Assembly: GCA_028709385.1 (NCBI GenBank)
Contig: JAQVXD010000001.1
Span: forward strand, 248,001 to 312,000
DNA from: Fermentimonas sp.
GTDB lineage: Bacteria; Bacteroidota; Bacteroidia; Bacteroidales; Dysgonomonadaceae
Length of the DNA: 64,000 bases
Reading direction: 5' to 3'
Under the pieces are notes generated by a model that was not told the DNA's origin, did no database searches, and saw nothing but the letters and a program-made list of their open reading frames with translations. This document shows positions 44,586 to 54,933 of this stretch, one piece after another (within the stretch, counting starts at the first letter, position 1; every line of letters starts with the position of its first letter). Made by a program: the position numbers and the translations under genes.

Positions 44586-45887
44586 ATGGATGTAAAAGAA
44601 CTGTACTCCATTTTTTGTAAATATCCTAAAGTCACTACGGACTCCAGGATATGTATACACGACTCAATTTTCTTTGCTTTAAAAGGGGACAGGTTTAACG
44701 GTAATTTGTTCGCAGAAAAAGCACTTGAGTCAGGTTGCGCTTATGCTGTAGTTGATGAATGGGATGATAATGTCAAAAATGAGAGAATCATTAAGGTCGA
44801 TAATGTTCTTACTACATTGCAGAATCTGGCAAATTTTCACAGAAAAAAGCTTAAAATCCCAATTATTGGTATAACCGGAACCAATGGAAAAACAACTACC
44901 AAAGAACTTATAGCAATTTCTTTATCTAGAGAATTTAAAGTTGTATCCACACAAGGGAATTTAAACAATCACATTGGAGTGCCTTTAACTCTGCTTGCCA
45001 TGGACAAGTCACATGAGATAGGGGTAGTAGAGATGGGAGCAAATCACCCGGGTGATATTAAAGAATTATGCGCAATTGCTGAGCCGGATTATGGAATTAT
45101 TACCAATGTCGGCAGAGCACATCTCGAGGGATTTGGTACATTCGAAAACGTTATAAGTACTAAGTCTGAGTTGTATGATTTTATTCGAAATCACGAAGGT
45201 AAAGTTTTTGTAAACAGAGATAATAAAATATTATTTGATCTGTCTGAAGACATGGATCGCATTTTGTACGGTATGAATGATCCAACGCTCTTTGCTTCAG
45301 GATCTATAGCCGATGCTACACCGTTTTTGGAGTTCGACTGGAACTTCTTTGACAGTTCATATAGAGTTAAAACCCGTCTGGTGGGAGAATATAATTTTGA
45401 CAATGCTATTGCAGCTGTGGCTATAGCAAAATATTTCGGTATAAACGCAGAAAGGATTAGTGCTGCACTGGAGGAGTATGAACCGACCAATTACAGGTCA
45501 CAGTTTATGAGAACTGAAAAAAATGATCTGATAATCGATACTTACAATGCAAATCCTACAAGCATGAAAACTGCCCTCGATTTCTTTTCCTCTATTCCTA
45601 CATTATTGCCAAAAATGGTTATACTTGGTGAAATGAAAGAGCTAGGCGATGTCAGTGAAGAAGAGCACAAAAAGATGATTACTTACCTTGAGAAGCAGTC
45701 CTTCTCACTCAAATATCTTGTGGGAGGGGTTTTTAAGAACCTGGTAAAAAACTGCGATAATTGCATCTACTTTGAAAATGTAGATGAATTGATAAAGGAA
45801 TTGGAAAATAACCCGGTGAAAGACCATTACATCTTCATAAAAGGATCACACTCAGTACAACTGGAGAAAGCAATTGGTTATTTATAA
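44586..45887 (+). CDS. murF: UDP-MurNAc-tripeptide D-alanyl-D-alanine ligase
   Basis: 433 residues. Adds D-Ala-D-Ala to the muropeptide precursor. N-terminal domain, P-loop GITGTNGKTTTKE (95-107), GVVEMGANHPGDI, VEMGANHPG, and the C-terminal DTYNANPTSMKTALDFF motif, which is specific for MurF. It lies away from the dcw cluster here. Convergent with the phosphoesterase genes, no terminator seen between. Confidence 0.95.
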   Translation: MDVKELYSIFCKYPKVTTDSRICIHDSIFFALKGDRFNGNLFAEKALESGCAYAVVDEWDDNVKNERIIKVDNVLTTLQNLANFHRKKLKIPIIGITGTNGKTTTKELIAISLSREFKVVSTQGNLNNHIGVPLTLLAMDKSHEIGVVEMGANHPGDIKELCAIAEPDYGIITNVGRAHLEGFGTFENVISTKSELYDFIRNHEGKVFVNRDNKILFDLSEDMDRILYGMNDPTLFASGSIADATPFLEFDWNFFDSSYRVKTRLVGEYNFDNAIAAVAIAKYFGINAERISAALEEYEPTNYRSQFMRTEKNDLIIDTYNANPTSMKTALDFFSSIPTLLPKMVILGEMKELGDVSEEEHKKMITYLEKQSFSLKYLVGGVFKNLVKNCDNCIYFENVDELIKELENNPVKDHYIFIKGSHSVQLEKAIGYL

Positions 45888-45929
45888 ATTATCAAACTTG
45901 TTATTTTTATTGATCTATTGAGGATTTAT

Positions 45930-47063
45930 TCACCTGCTGAAGGTGACAGTAATCATTGCAATTTCAGAAACTGTGCCAATACGGTATTGAGGACCTACCA
46001 AACCAATTCCGGAAGTAACGTAAACATGCGTATTGTCTTTTTTCTTGTATCCGTGAGCAACCTCAAAAACTATTTCTGTAGCTATATTGCCCGGAAAAGC
46101 CTGTCCGTGGTGTGTATGTCCGTAAAGAGCTATATCCACGCCGGCATCTGACTCCTCACTCAGATTATCCGGAGTGTGATTAAGCACTATTACCGGTTTA
46201 GACATATCCACACGCTGATCTTTTAATAGATCCTTTGTTGATTTTCGGTCAAGTACAACCTTATCCTCTCTGCCAACAACATAAAATGCACTGTCAATCA
46301 AAACTGCAGAATCACGCAGCATTGTTATTCCTGCATCATTTAATAGCTTTATCTTTTCTTCTGCATCATATCTATACTCATGATTACCGGTGCATGAATA
46401 TACGCCTAAAGTAGCTGAAAGTCGTTCCAGTTCCTTCTCCATATTCTGTTCCAATATTGGATCAATATGAGAATCCAGGATGTCACCTACAAAAAGTATC
46501 AGGTCAGGTTCCTGTGACATGATGAGGTCAACAAAACGTTTTGTGTGATCACGATTTATCATCCAACCCAAATGCAAATCGCCAATTACAGCTATACGTA
46601 CCGAGTCTATTCCTTCAGCAGGTTTGTTTACAGACACGTTTAATTCTTGTACAACCGGGTTCAGGAATTTATAGTGTCCGAAAGCCATTATACCTGATAC
46701 AATTAATATGGGTATTGTAAATGATATAATTTTGTATTTCTGAGTCTGTCTTTGGAACTGCCACGATTTTTTTTGAGCTCTCTTCACCAAAATATAAAAA
46801 AGGTCAATAATCAACCATAATCCTCCTGAGTAAAGTAAAAATAACATCCAACTTGTACCCATGACCCTTATCAGTTGTACTATATTTTCAGGGATATTTC
46901 TGTAGAAAATAAAACCTAATGTGTAAATAGTAAATTCAATTCCAAATATGATTACCAGTAAAATCCGTGCCCACTTTTTCTTATCGAAAGTATGCCAACC
47001 TTTTAAGAACACTAAAACGTTAAGTGTAACATGAACAATGAATGCATTGATAAGTGCGCGCAT
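45930..47063 (-). CDS. membrane-anchored calcineurin-like metallophosphoesterase (copy 1)
   Basis: 377 residues. Four N-terminal membrane segments (about 2-20, 30-52, 66-88, 112-130), then a calcineurin-like phosphoesterase domain: GDLHLGW, FVGDILDSH, CTGNHEYRYD, VLNHTPD, GHTHHGQ, all metal-site motifs. Similar to YkuE-type proteins whose substrate is often lipid or UDP-sugar derived; not resolvable here. Tandem paralogue of the next gene (26 bp apart), likely an old duplication. Confidence 0.88.
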   Translation of the reverse strand: MRALINAFIVHVTLNVLVFLKGWHTFDKKKWARILLVIIFGIEFTIYTLGFIFYRNIPENIVQLIRVMGTSWMLFLLYSGGLWLIIDLFYILVKRAQKKSWQFQRQTQKYKIISFTIPILIVSGIMAFGHYKFLNPVVQELNVSVNKPAEGIDSVRIAVIGDLHLGWMINRDHTKRFVDLIMSQEPDLILFVGDILDSHIDPILEQNMEKELERLSATLGVYSCTGNHEYRYDAEEKIKLLNDAGITMLRDSAVLIDSAFYVVGREDKVVLDRKSTKDLLKDQRVDMSKPVIVLNHTPDNLSEESDAGVDIALYGHTHHGQAFPGNIATEIVFEVAHGYKKKDNTHVYVTSGIGLVGPQYRIGTVSEIAMITVTFSR

Positions 47064-47089
47064 ATACTAATTTTAATATATTGTGTAAA

Positions 47090-48244
47090 TTATGATGGGG
47101 TCAGGTCTAAAACAAGATATTCAGATCTGGTTCCTATCCTGAATTTGCCTCCCCATATTCCAATACCGGACGAAACAAAAAAGTGTGTATTCTCCTTTTT
47201 TAAATAACCATTGGATAGTTCAAATATTTTATCTGTAATCAGCGAAATCGGGAATATTTGACCCCTGTGAGTATGACCGGACAGCTGGAAATCTATGTTT
47301 TGTTCACTAGCTTCTTCAAGTTTCAACGGCTGATGATCCAGTAAAATTGTGAATGTCGACCTATTTACTTTCTCCATGATGCTGTTCAGACTTTTCCTTT
47401 TTATATTAGAGTGGTCATCGCGGCCTATAACTGTAATTCCGTTGATGCTATGTGTGCTATCCCTGAGAAGTGTTATACCTGCACGTTCATAAAAATCCTC
47501 ATCTTCATTTACAGCGAACATAAGATCATGATTCCCCGTACAGGCAAAAACACCCATTCGAGTATTTATTTTTCTTAATACACTCTCGGTCGAGTCCTGC
47601 ATCAATGGACGCAGATGATTATCGATTATATCCCCTGCAATTATCACAATATCAGGATTCTCTGAATTTATCATTTTAACCCATTTATCCACCTCCCTTG
47701 CTGAAATTGTATAGCCAATATGAAGATCACTTATTCCCACTATTCTTACAGGGTTATGAATCTTGTCAGACTCAATATTTATATGTTGCTTTTTTTTATT
47801 GTGATATTGGATGTTTCCATATAACAAAATAAGAGCAACAGACCCAAAAACTATCAGAGATGTTGTAGTATTATTTGTGAAAATCCGATATACTGTATTT
47901 CTATCAATGAAATGAAAAAAACCGTTTAACAGACGGAAAATATCAATTAAAAACACTGCAATCAGAAAATACAGAAATGCAATCAGCCATCCGGTACTAA
48001 ATGTGTAGAGTGATCCTGCTACAGATATATTCATCTTCTCACCTAAAGTAAAAAACAATATAATTGCAATTATGCCCACTATGAATAAAATGGGTACTAA
48101 TATCCGTAACAGAGTAGTTTCTGGCATCAGCCTATATAACCTGACAGCTGTGTAAATATAAGCCGCAAGGAAAATTGCAGGAAGTATTATCAGAACGGTT
48201 TTTTGTGGCAAAATTTCACAATTAGAAAGTGTAACATATTTCAT
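47090..48244 (-). CDS. membrane-anchored calcineurin-like metallophosphoesterase (copy 2)
   Basis: 384 residues, paralogue of its downstream neighbour with the same layout: membrane segments near 17-35, 43-65, 77-97 and 122-140, then SDLHIGY, IAGDIIDNH, CTGNHDLMF, LLDHQP and GHTHRGQ. It differs in the second-site residue after GNH (D versus E) and in the last motif (GHTHRG versus GHTHHG), so the two may differ in substrate. Both are on the minus strand; this one is transcribed first. Confidence 0.88.
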   Translation of the reverse strand: MKYVTLSNCEILPQKTVLIILPAIFLAAYIYTAVRLYRLMPETTLLRILVPILFIVGIIAIILFFTLGEKMNISVAGSLYTFSTGWLIAFLYFLIAVFLIDIFRLLNGFFHFIDRNTVYRIFTNNTTTSLIVFGSVALILLYGNIQYHNKKKQHINIESDKIHNPVRIVGISDLHIGYTISAREVDKWVKMINSENPDIVIIAGDIIDNHLRPLMQDSTESVLRKINTRMGVFACTGNHDLMFAVNEDEDFYERAGITLLRDSTHSINGITVIGRDDHSNIKRKSLNSIMEKVNRSTFTILLDHQPLKLEEASEQNIDFQLSGHTHRGQIFPISLITDKIFELSNGYLKKENTHFFVSSGIGIWGGKFRIGTRSEYLVLDLTPS

Positions 48245-48408
48245 TTAACGTTTTAAACTTCAAAATGTTTTCTGTAACTGCTATTGCTTAAACAGTATAA
48301 ACAGTATGTGAAAATAAATGTAAAATAAATTGATAAATCTTTTGCAGATAAGAAAATGTATAATATATTTGTGATATCAAAATAATATCATATTAAATAT
48401 TCTGTTTT

Positions 48409-49341
48409 ATGGAAACAAAAGAATTCGATTTTAAAGGTTTTAAAGCCAACGGTTTCGTTATGATTTTTATGGAATTTATATTGCTCATTGCAATATTTTG
48501 GTTGTTTTTTGAAGGAGTATGGGGTGCAATTTTAGGTATAATACCTTGGTCCATATTTTTGTTCGGGTTTACTAAGCTGGAACCAAACGAAGCTGTTGTG
48601 TTGATATTTTTTGGCAAATACAGAGGGGTTCTAAAGGAATCCGGCTTTTTTTGGATTAATCCTTTCATGACAAAGAAACGAATTTCTCTTCGTGCAAGAA
48701 ATCTTAATCCAACTCCTATTAAAGTGAACGACAAAGTTGGTAATCCTGTTCTTATAGGATTGGTACTGGTTTGGAAACTTAAGGATACTTACAAGGCTAT
48801 GTTCGAGATTGATTCACAGACAATAGCAGCTTCTACACCCAATACAGGGGGTAAAGGGACATTTTCTGTTAGTAAACAGATGGATGCATTCGAAAATTTT
48901 GTAGATGTTCAGAGTGATGCTGCTCTCAGGCTGATTGCCGGTAAATATGCATACGATAGCAGTCTTGTATCAGATGAGGAGATTACATTAAGATCAGGTG
49001 GAGAAGTAGTAAATGATGATCTTGCGGTTGAATTGAATAAAAGACTTGAAATGGCAGGTATCGAGATTGTAGAAGCGCGTATAAATTATCTCGCTTATGC
49101 TCCTGAAATAGCTGCTGTTATGTTGCGCAGACAACAGGCTGAGGCAATTATTGCTGCCCGCGAGAAAATTGTTGAAGGTGCAGTAACAATGGTGAAAATG
49201 GCTTTGGATAAGATAGAAGATGAGGATATTGTTGAACTCGATGCAGATAAAAAAGCAGCAATGGTAAGCAATTTGCTTGTTGTACTTTGTGCCGACGAAT
49301 CTGCACAGCCAGTTCTGAATACAGGTTCACTTTATCAATAG
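48409..49341 (+). CDS. SPFH/band-7 membrane protein
   Basis: 310 residues. Two hydrophobic segments near 20-50, then an SPFH domain with LEPNEAVVLIFFGKYRGVLKESGFFW (about 62-90), typical of the YdjI/SPFH group, then a coiled helical region AAVMLRRQQAEAIIAAREKIVEGAV and a conserved tail. Such proteins build membrane microdomains or chaperone scaffolds. Starts a three-gene set with a two-TM protein and a tiny ribbon-helix-helix protein. Confidence 0.88.
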   Translation: METKEFDFKGFKANGFVMIFMEFILLIAIFWLFFEGVWGAILGIIPWSIFLFGFTKLEPNEAVVLIFFGKYRGVLKESGFFWINPFMTKKRISLRARNLNPTPIKVNDKVGNPVLIGLVLVWKLKDTYKAMFEIDSQTIAASTPNTGGKGTFSVSKQMDAFENFVDVQSDAALRLIAGKYAYDSSLVSDEEITLRSGGEVVNDDLAVELNKRLEMAGIEIVEARINYLAYAPEIAAVMLRRQQAEAIIAAREKIVEGAVTMVKMALDKIEDEDIVELDADKKAAMVSNLLVVLCADESAQPVLNTGSLYQ

Positions 49342-49401
49342 CCGACAGTTTATATAAGATTATAAAAGATCAAAATCGGAACAATTATATCCACAAGGAA
49401 A

Positions 49402-49923
49402 ATGAGAGTCAAAAGCAAATATTTTCAGGAAGATCAACACCAAGGCTGGGTTGTTTGGATAACATTGTTGATTGTTAACCTGATATTTATTTTCGGAACA
49501 GTCAAACAGATAGGATTTAATGAGCCATTTGGTGATAAGCCGATGAGCGATATCGGGTTAATAATATTTGCTGTTTTAATTCTTTTTTTCTCAATTTCCT
49601 TATCACTGTTCAGTAAGCTTCAAACCTATATAAACAGTGAAGGTATTTATTTAAGATATTTACCTTTTCAATGGAGATATAAATTTATCGATTGGAAAGC
49701 TGTTGATAAACTTCATATTATCAGATATAGGCCGATACTGGAATATGGAGGCTGGGGTTTCAGAAAAAAAAGGAAAGGCACTGTAGCTTATACTGTGAAA
49801 GGCCGGTTGGGATTGAAAATAGATTTAAAAAACGGGAAAAGTGTTTTGATTGGAACACAATATCCTGAATACTTAAAAGATATTCTTACTGTATTGGGTA
49901 AGTATGGAGATGAAAAAGGATGA
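49402..49923 (+). CDS. two-TM protein with PH-like C-terminus (DUF6141-like)
   Basis: 173 residues. Membrane helices about 17-36 and 48-70, then a beta-rich cytosolic part with YRPILEYGGWGFR, TVAYTVKGRLGLKIDLKNGK, VLIGTQYPEYL. I place it only loosely with DUF6141/bacterial PH-like proteins; no enzyme motif is visible. It lies 60 bp after the SPFH gene and overlaps the next by 4 bp (ATGA), so they are very likely one unit. Confidence 0.72.
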   Translation: MRVKSKYFQEDQHQGWVVWITLLIVNLIFIFGTVKQIGFNEPFGDKPMSDIGLIIFAVLILFFSISLSLFSKLQTYINSEGIYLRYLPFQWRYKFIDWKAVDKLHIIRYRPILEYGGWGFRKKRKGTVAYTVKGRLGLKIDLKNGKSVLIGTQYPEYLKDILTVLGKYGDEKG

Positions 49924-50087
49924 CAAAAAAAGATAAGACAACCAGAAATTTTGCCTTGCGTTTGGATCCAGAAACAATGGAAGCTATTGAGAAATGGGCT
50001 GCTGATGAATTCAGAAGTGTTAATGGTCAGATTCAATGGATGCTCGACCAGCAGCTTCGGAAGAATGGCAGGCTGAAATCGAAATAA
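49920..50087 (+). CDS. small Arc-type ribbon-helix-helix protein
   Basis: 55 residues, too short for a usual ORF cut-off. MTKKDKTTRNFALRLDPETM then EAIEKWAADEFRSVNGQIQWM shows the beta-strand (NFALRLDPE), helix, turn, helix layout of Arc/MetJ-type DNA-binding proteins, the last helix holding Gln-Trp-Met. ATG overlaps the TGA of the upstream gene. Similar small proteins are often called antitoxins, but here the partner is a membrane protein rather than a toxin. Confidence 0.82.
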   Translation: MTKKDKTTRNFALRLDPETMEAIEKWAADEFRSVNGQIQWMLDQQLRKNGRLKSK

Positions 50088-50124
50088 TTACGTCTGACAT
50101 TGCAGTTAAAAATGATTAATGAAA

Positions 50125-50137
50125 TGACAGAATGTCA
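50125..50137. repeat. small palindrome upstream of the TonB-type receptor
   Basis: TGACA (50125-50129) and TGTCA (50133-50137) with three bases between, in the 133-bp gap between the ribbon-helix-helix gene and the receptor gene. Size and placement fit an operator, but nothing links it to a specific regulator. Confidence 0.35.
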
Positions 50138-50220
50138 AATAGGATTAATATTTATTCTACTTTTACTAATATATACTTATTATAACTTGTTAAGAACCTA
50201 ATAAAACCACACTTAAAACA

Positions 50221-52707
50221 ATGAAACATTCTTTTGTTTTCTTTATGAGCTTTCTGTTGACAGCAACACTTACTGCTCAAAATATTACAGTGAACGGCAG
50301 ATTGATTTCAGCTTCAGATAATAAGCCGCTGCCATATGCCACAATTGCTGTATCGCAAGAAAGCTCACCTGAAAAAAGCTTCCGGAAATTTGCCACAAAA
50401 GAGAACGGCAGTTTTTCAACCGAACTTGAGAAAGGAAAATACATCTTCGTCTTTAATTTTGTCGGTATGGATCAGGTCCGGGAGACAATAGATCTTACAA
50501 CAGCTGCCGGAACTTACGATATTGGTGATATCAAGATGTCAGAATCTTCCACCGAACTTGATGAACTAAATGTTGTTGCTCAGAAACCATTGGTTAAAGT
50601 GGAGATCGATAAACTCACTTACAGTGCTAAAGATGACCCTGAAGCATCAACATCGAATGTACTTGATCTACTTAGAAAAGTGCCGCTGGTAACTGTAGAC
50701 GGAGAAGATGAGATACAGCTTAAAGGCTCATCTAATTTCAAGATATATGTGAATGGTAAACCCTCAAATATGGTTTCATCAAACCCGTCACAAGTTTTAA
50801 AAAGCATGCCTGCAAACAGTGTGAAGGATATTGAAGTAATTACCGACCCCGGAGCCCGGTATGATGCTGAAGGTGTTGGAGGTATTATTAATATTGTAAC
50901 AGATAAAAGGGTAGATGACGGTTATTCAGGTTCTGTAGGAGCAAATGCAAATACATTTGGAGGTTACGGAGGCAATATGTATTTAGCAACAAAATACGGG
51001 AAATTCGGTTTTACGGGAAATGCAGGCTATTACAAATTTAAGCAGCCTGAATCTGAAACCAGTTCCACAAGAGAAGAATTCACCCCTTTTCCACTAAATA
51101 CACTGACGCAGAATGGTACTTCTGAAAGTAATGGCAGGGGACTATTTCTGAACGGTTCTATGAGTTTTGAACCTGATACACTTAATCTTTTTAATCTGTC
51201 TGTATCACGATTTGGCGGCAAATTTAATTCACTGTCAAACCAGCAAGCGATTTCCGGTGCATCACGTCCATATTCATATACTTCAAGAAGTAATAGTATA
51301 AGTAATTACGGAGGTATGAACCTGTCTGCCGATTATCAGCGCAGCTTCAAAAAGAAGGGAGAGATGCTTACAGGGTCATACAGGTATGAAAGAAATCCAA
51401 ATGACAGCGAATATGACAGTGAATATGATGTTGATGAATCAGTTGGTTTCTTCTATTATCCTGATGGTTACCAATTAAAGAGTGTTAATGATGCAGGTGG
51501 CGATGAGCATACAATTCAAGTCGACTATGTGAATCCTCTTAACGGAAAACATGGCATAGAGACAGGATTAAAGTATATATTCAGGGATAATTCAAGTCGT
51601 GCTGATCACACATTTTTTGACGTAACAGACAACTCCTGGAAACCTGATTTAGATCGCAAAAATGATCTTGATCACTCTCAAAATATCTCTTCGGGATATG
51701 CAGGGTATAGTTATAAAAGTGGTAAAGTAGGGATGAAGTTTGGTCTCAGGGCTGAACACACTCAGCAGGACATCCACTTTATGAGTGCTGAATTAGATAC
51801 GGTTGTCGGAACAAACTTCTTTGACCTTGTTCCTTCTGCTACGCTATCTTATCAGTTAGGGATGACTCAAACACTCAGGGGTGGATATAATATGAGAATA
51901 TCACGCCCCGGTATTTGGTACCTAAATCCATACATAAATGATGTAGATCCAAATAATATTAGTTATGGTAACCCTAGTCTGGATTCCGAACAACAGCATA
52001 ATTTTAATATAAATTATGGGTCATTTTCTCAGAAACTGAATTTTAATGCAACATTTAGCTACTCTTTTGCAAAAAATGCAGTTACACCATATAGTTTTAT
52101 TGTTCAGAGTGTGGAAGATGGAATAGAAAAATCTGTAACACATAATACCTATGCAAATATCGGACGAAATCATACGTTAGGCACAAATATTTATGCAAGC
52201 TGGACTCCAAGTGAAATGATCCGTACATATCTAAACGGAGGAATTAATTATACTGATATTCAAAGTACACAGAACAGTGCATTAAGAAACAGCGGTTTCT
52301 CCGGCCGTGCATTTGGCGGGATAACTTTTACTTTCCCAAAAGATCTCAGGGTTGGTGCTAACGGAGGACTCTTTCTCAACCGCGTTCAACTGCAAACAGA
52401 GCAGTCACCGTTCTATTTTTATTCATTCAGCATGCAAAAAAGTTTCCTTGACAAAAAACTTGATTTATCTTTAAACGCTCAGAGCCTTTTCTCGGAGTAT
52501 AGGGAGTTTTCTTCTACAACCAGAGGTGAAGGGTTTACTCAAAAAAGCAAGTTTCTCAACCCAATGAGAAACCTAAGTCTGAGTGTAACTTACAGATTTG
52601 GTGATCTAAGGACATCTGTTAAACGGGTTCAGAGAAGTATCACCAACGAAGATGTCATGCAAGGTGAAAGCGGAACGCAACAAACTGGTACTGCAATTCC
52701 TGACTGA
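50221..52707 (+). CDS. TonB-dependent receptor-like outer membrane protein with CarboxypepD-like domain
   Basis: 828 residues. Signal peptide to about A19. Residues about 20-105 form a carboxypeptidase D-like regulatory domain (ITVNGRLISASDNKPLPYATI), then a plug region (SSNFKIYVNGKPS, IEVITDPGARYDAEGVGGIINIVT) and a large beta-barrel of the OMP_b-brl type (about 230-790). A TonB box is not obvious and no SusD-like partner is adjacent. Substrate unknown; possibly a siderophore or small metabolite receptor. Stands alone before trmD. Confidence 0.87.
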   Translation: MKHSFVFFMSFLLTATLTAQNITVNGRLISASDNKPLPYATIAVSQESSPEKSFRKFATKENGSFSTELEKGKYIFVFNFVGMDQVRETIDLTTAAGTYDIGDIKMSESSTELDELNVVAQKPLVKVEIDKLTYSAKDDPEASTSNVLDLLRKVPLVTVDGEDEIQLKGSSNFKIYVNGKPSNMVSSNPSQVLKSMPANSVKDIEVITDPGARYDAEGVGGIINIVTDKRVDDGYSGSVGANANTFGGYGGNMYLATKYGKFGFTGNAGYYKFKQPESETSSTREEFTPFPLNTLTQNGTSESNGRGLFLNGSMSFEPDTLNLFNLSVSRFGGKFNSLSNQQAISGASRPYSYTSRSNSISNYGGMNLSADYQRSFKKKGEMLTGSYRYERNPNDSEYDSEYDVDESVGFFYYPDGYQLKSVNDAGGDEHTIQVDYVNPLNGKHGIETGLKYIFRDNSSRADHTFFDVTDNSWKPDLDRKNDLDHSQNISSGYAGYSYKSGKVGMKFGLRAEHTQQDIHFMSAELDTVVGTNFFDLVPSATLSYQLGMTQTLRGGYNMRISRPGIWYLNPYINDVDPNNISYGNPSLDSEQQHNFNINYGSFSQKLNFNATFSYSFAKNAVTPYSFIVQSVEDGIEKSVTHNTYANIGRNHTLGTNIYASWTPSEMIRTYLNGGINYTDIQSTQNSALRNSGFSGRAFGGITFTFPKDLRVGANGGLFLNRVQLQTEQSPFYFYSFSMQKSFLDKKLDLSLNAQSLFSEYREFSSTTRGEGFTQKSKFLNPMRNLSLSVTYRFGDLRTSVKRVQRSITNEDVMQGESGTQQTGTAIPD

Positions 52708-52749
52708 AGCTGATTTTGTAAAGAATTTTATTTCCCGTAATTTTGAAAA

Positions 52750-53421
52750 ATGAGGATTGATATAATAACAGTGCTCCCGGAAATGATTGAAGGTACTCTT
52801 TATACGAGCATATTAAAAAGGGCTCAGGATAAGAACCTTGTAGAATTCGGTCTGCACAATCTCCGGGATTACACACTGGATAAACATAAAAGAGTAGATG
52901 ATTATCCATATGGCGGCGAGGCAGGGATGGTATTGCAAATCGAGCCTATAGACAGGGCAATCTCTTATTTAAAATCCCAACGAGAATATGATGAGGTAAT
53001 CTTTACATCACCCGACGGGGAGCTATTTACACAATCTACTGCAAATGAACTTTCGTTGTTGAATAATATTATTATTCTGTGTGGTCACTACAAAGGTATT
53101 GACTATAGGGTCAGGGAACACCTTATTACCCGCGAAATATCAATAGGCGACTTTGTGCTTACGGGAGGCGAGCTCGCTGCGGCAATGATTGCTGATGCAG
53201 TTGTTCGATTAATTCCCGGTTCTATTGGTGATGAACAGTCGGCATTGTCTGATTCATTTCAGGATGGTTTGCTGGCTCCTCCTGTATACACAAGGCCCGC
53301 AGAATATAAGGGGTGGAAGGTTCCGGATGTGCTCCTGTCGGGGCATGAAAAGAAAATTCAGGAATGGCGTCACGACCAAGCAGTTGAACGAACAAAAAAG
53401 CTAAGACCTGATTTATTGTAA
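52750..53421 (+). CDS. trmD: tRNA (guanine-N1)-methyltransferase
   Basis: 223 residues, normal. Methylates G37 of tRNAs that read CNN codons, using SAM through a deep trefoil knot. Motifs: [68 protein letters not shown]. Not with rpsP/rplS as in many other bacteria. rmlA begins 40 bp downstream. Confidence 0.96.
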   Translation: MRIDIITVLPEMIEGTLYTSILKRAQDKNLVEFGLHNLRDYTLDKHKRVDDYPYGGEAGMVLQIEPIDRAISYLKSQREYDEVIFTSPDGELFTQSTANELSLLNNIIILCGHYKGIDYRVREHLITREISIGDFVLTGGELAAAMIADAVVRLIPGSIGDEQSALSDSFQDGLLAPPVYTRPAEYKGWKVPDVLLSGHEKKIQEWRHDQAVERTKKLRPDLL

Positions 53422-53461
53422 CTTTTTATATCTTTGTCAAAACTAAAAAAATTAAACAAAT

Positions 53462-54340
53462 ATGAAAGGCATTGTGTTAGCAGGCGGTTCCGGTTCCAGG
53501 TTATACCCCATTACCAAAGGAGTATCCAAGCAAATGTTGCCGATATTCGATAAGCCGATGGTGTATTATCCAATTTCCACCTTAATGCTTGCCGGAATCA
53601 GGGAAATACTTATTATATCAACACCATCCGATCTACCCGGGTTCAAACGCTTATTAGGTGACGGGTCTGATTATGGAGTGAATTTTGAATATGCCGAACA
53701 GCCGAGTCCCGATGGATTAGCACAAGCTTTCATTATCGGGGAAGATTTTATTGGTGATGATCCGGTTTGTTTAATTCTTGGAGACAATATCTTTTATGGT
53801 CAGAGTTTCAGGTTAATGCTTCAGCAAGCGGTGGCTAATTCCAAAAACAGTCAGCAAGCCACAATATTCGGATATTATGTAAACGACCCTGAACGATATG
53901 GTGTTGTTGAATTTGATAAAGATAATAAAGTAAAATCGATTGAAGAAAAACCTGCTAATCCCAAGTCCAATTACGCAGTAGTAGGTTTATATTTTTATCC
54001 CAACAGCGTAGTTGATATTGCAAAGAGTATAAAACCTTCTGCGCGTGGAGAGCTTGAAATAACTACTGTTAACGAGATTTATCTAAACAAGCAGCAATTG
54101 GATATTCAAATACTCGGTAGAGGTTTCGCATGGCTCGATACCGGCACACACGACTCGCTATCGGAGGCTTCAACATTTATTGAAGTACTGGAAAAGCGAC
54201 AAGGTTTAAAAATTGCTTGTCTTGAAGAGATTGCTTTGCTCAATGGATGGATTTCGAAAGATGATATAAGACGTATTGCAGAGCCAATGAAAAAAAATCA
54301 ATATGGTCAGTATCTGTTGCGATTAATAGATATGGATTGA
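53462..54340 (+). CDS. rmlA: glucose-1-phosphate thymidylyltransferase
   Basis: 292 residues. First enzyme of dTDP-L-rhamnose (and related deoxysugar) synthesis. Nucleotidyltransferase motif [50 protein letters not shown] and [13 protein letters not shown] are all typical. A TATCTTTG -7 box is at 53429-53436. Next genes rmlC and rmlB follow on tight spacing. Confidence 0.96.
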   Translation: MKGIVLAGGSGSRLYPITKGVSKQMLPIFDKPMVYYPISTLMLAGIREILIISTPSDLPGFKRLLGDGSDYGVNFEYAEQPSPDGLAQAFIIGEDFIGDDPVCLILGDNIFYGQSFRLMLQQAVANSKNSQQATIFGYYVNDPERYGVVEFDKDNKVKSIEEKPANPKSNYAVVGLYFYPNSVVDIAKSIKPSARGELEITTVNEIYLNKQQLDIQILGRGFAWLDTGTHDSLSEASTFIEVLEKRQGLKIACLEEIALLNGWISKDDIRRIAEPMKKNQYGQYLLRLIDMD

Positions 54341-54345
54341 AAGTT

Positions 54346-54900
54346 ATGGAAGTAGAAAAAACTGAAATTGAAGGGCTTGTAATAATTAAGCCTGATGTAT
54401 ACATTGATGAAAGAGGTTATTTTTTTGAGTCGTTTTCACAAAAAGAGTTTGAAAACAAAGTAAGCAAGACCGTTTTCGTTCAGGATAATGAGAGCAGATC
54501 CAGTTATGGAGTTTTGAGGGGATTGCATTTCCAGAAACCGCCATATGCGCAGGCAAAACTTGTTAGAGTAGTTAGTGGAAAGGTGTTGGATATAGCTGTC
54601 GATTTAAGGCATAATTCTCCAACATTCGGAAAGCATGTCTCTGTTGAGTTGTCAGAAGAAAATAAACTGCAGGTATTTATCCCGTTCGGCTTTGCACATG
54701 GTTTTGTTGTCTTGAGTGATTACGCTGTTTGTCAGTATAAATGTGACAACTATTATGCTCCTGATTATGCAGAGGGGTTAAAGTGGGATGATAGCCGGTT
54801 AAATATTGATTGGTTATTACCTGATAAAGATTTAATACTGTCGGAAAAAGACAAGAATAATCCGCTACTGGATTTTAATACTGTTTATTTCAATCAGTAA
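54346..54900 (+). CDS. rmlC: dTDP-4-dehydrorhamnose 3,5-epimerase
   Basis: 184 residues from the ATG at 54346 (MEVEKTEIEGLVI); a TTG at 54337 would overlap rmlA by 4 bp and add three residues. Cupin fold: YFFESFSQKEFE, SSYGVLRGLHFQ (substrate loop with His), KLVRVVSGKVLDIAVDLR, GFAHGFVVLS. Standard length. No rmlD in the window. Confidence 0.95.
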   Translation: MEVEKTEIEGLVIIKPDVYIDERGYFFESFSQKEFENKVSKTVFVQDNESRSSYGVLRGLHFQKPPYAQAKLVRVVSGKVLDIAVDLRHNSPTFGKHVSVELSEENKLQVFIPFGFAHGFVVLSDYAVCQYKCDNYYAPDYAEGLKWDDSRLNIDWLLPDKDLILSEKDKNNPLLDFNTVYFNQ

Positions 54901-54933
54901 AATAATAACTAAAATAGAAACACTTTGAGTAAT

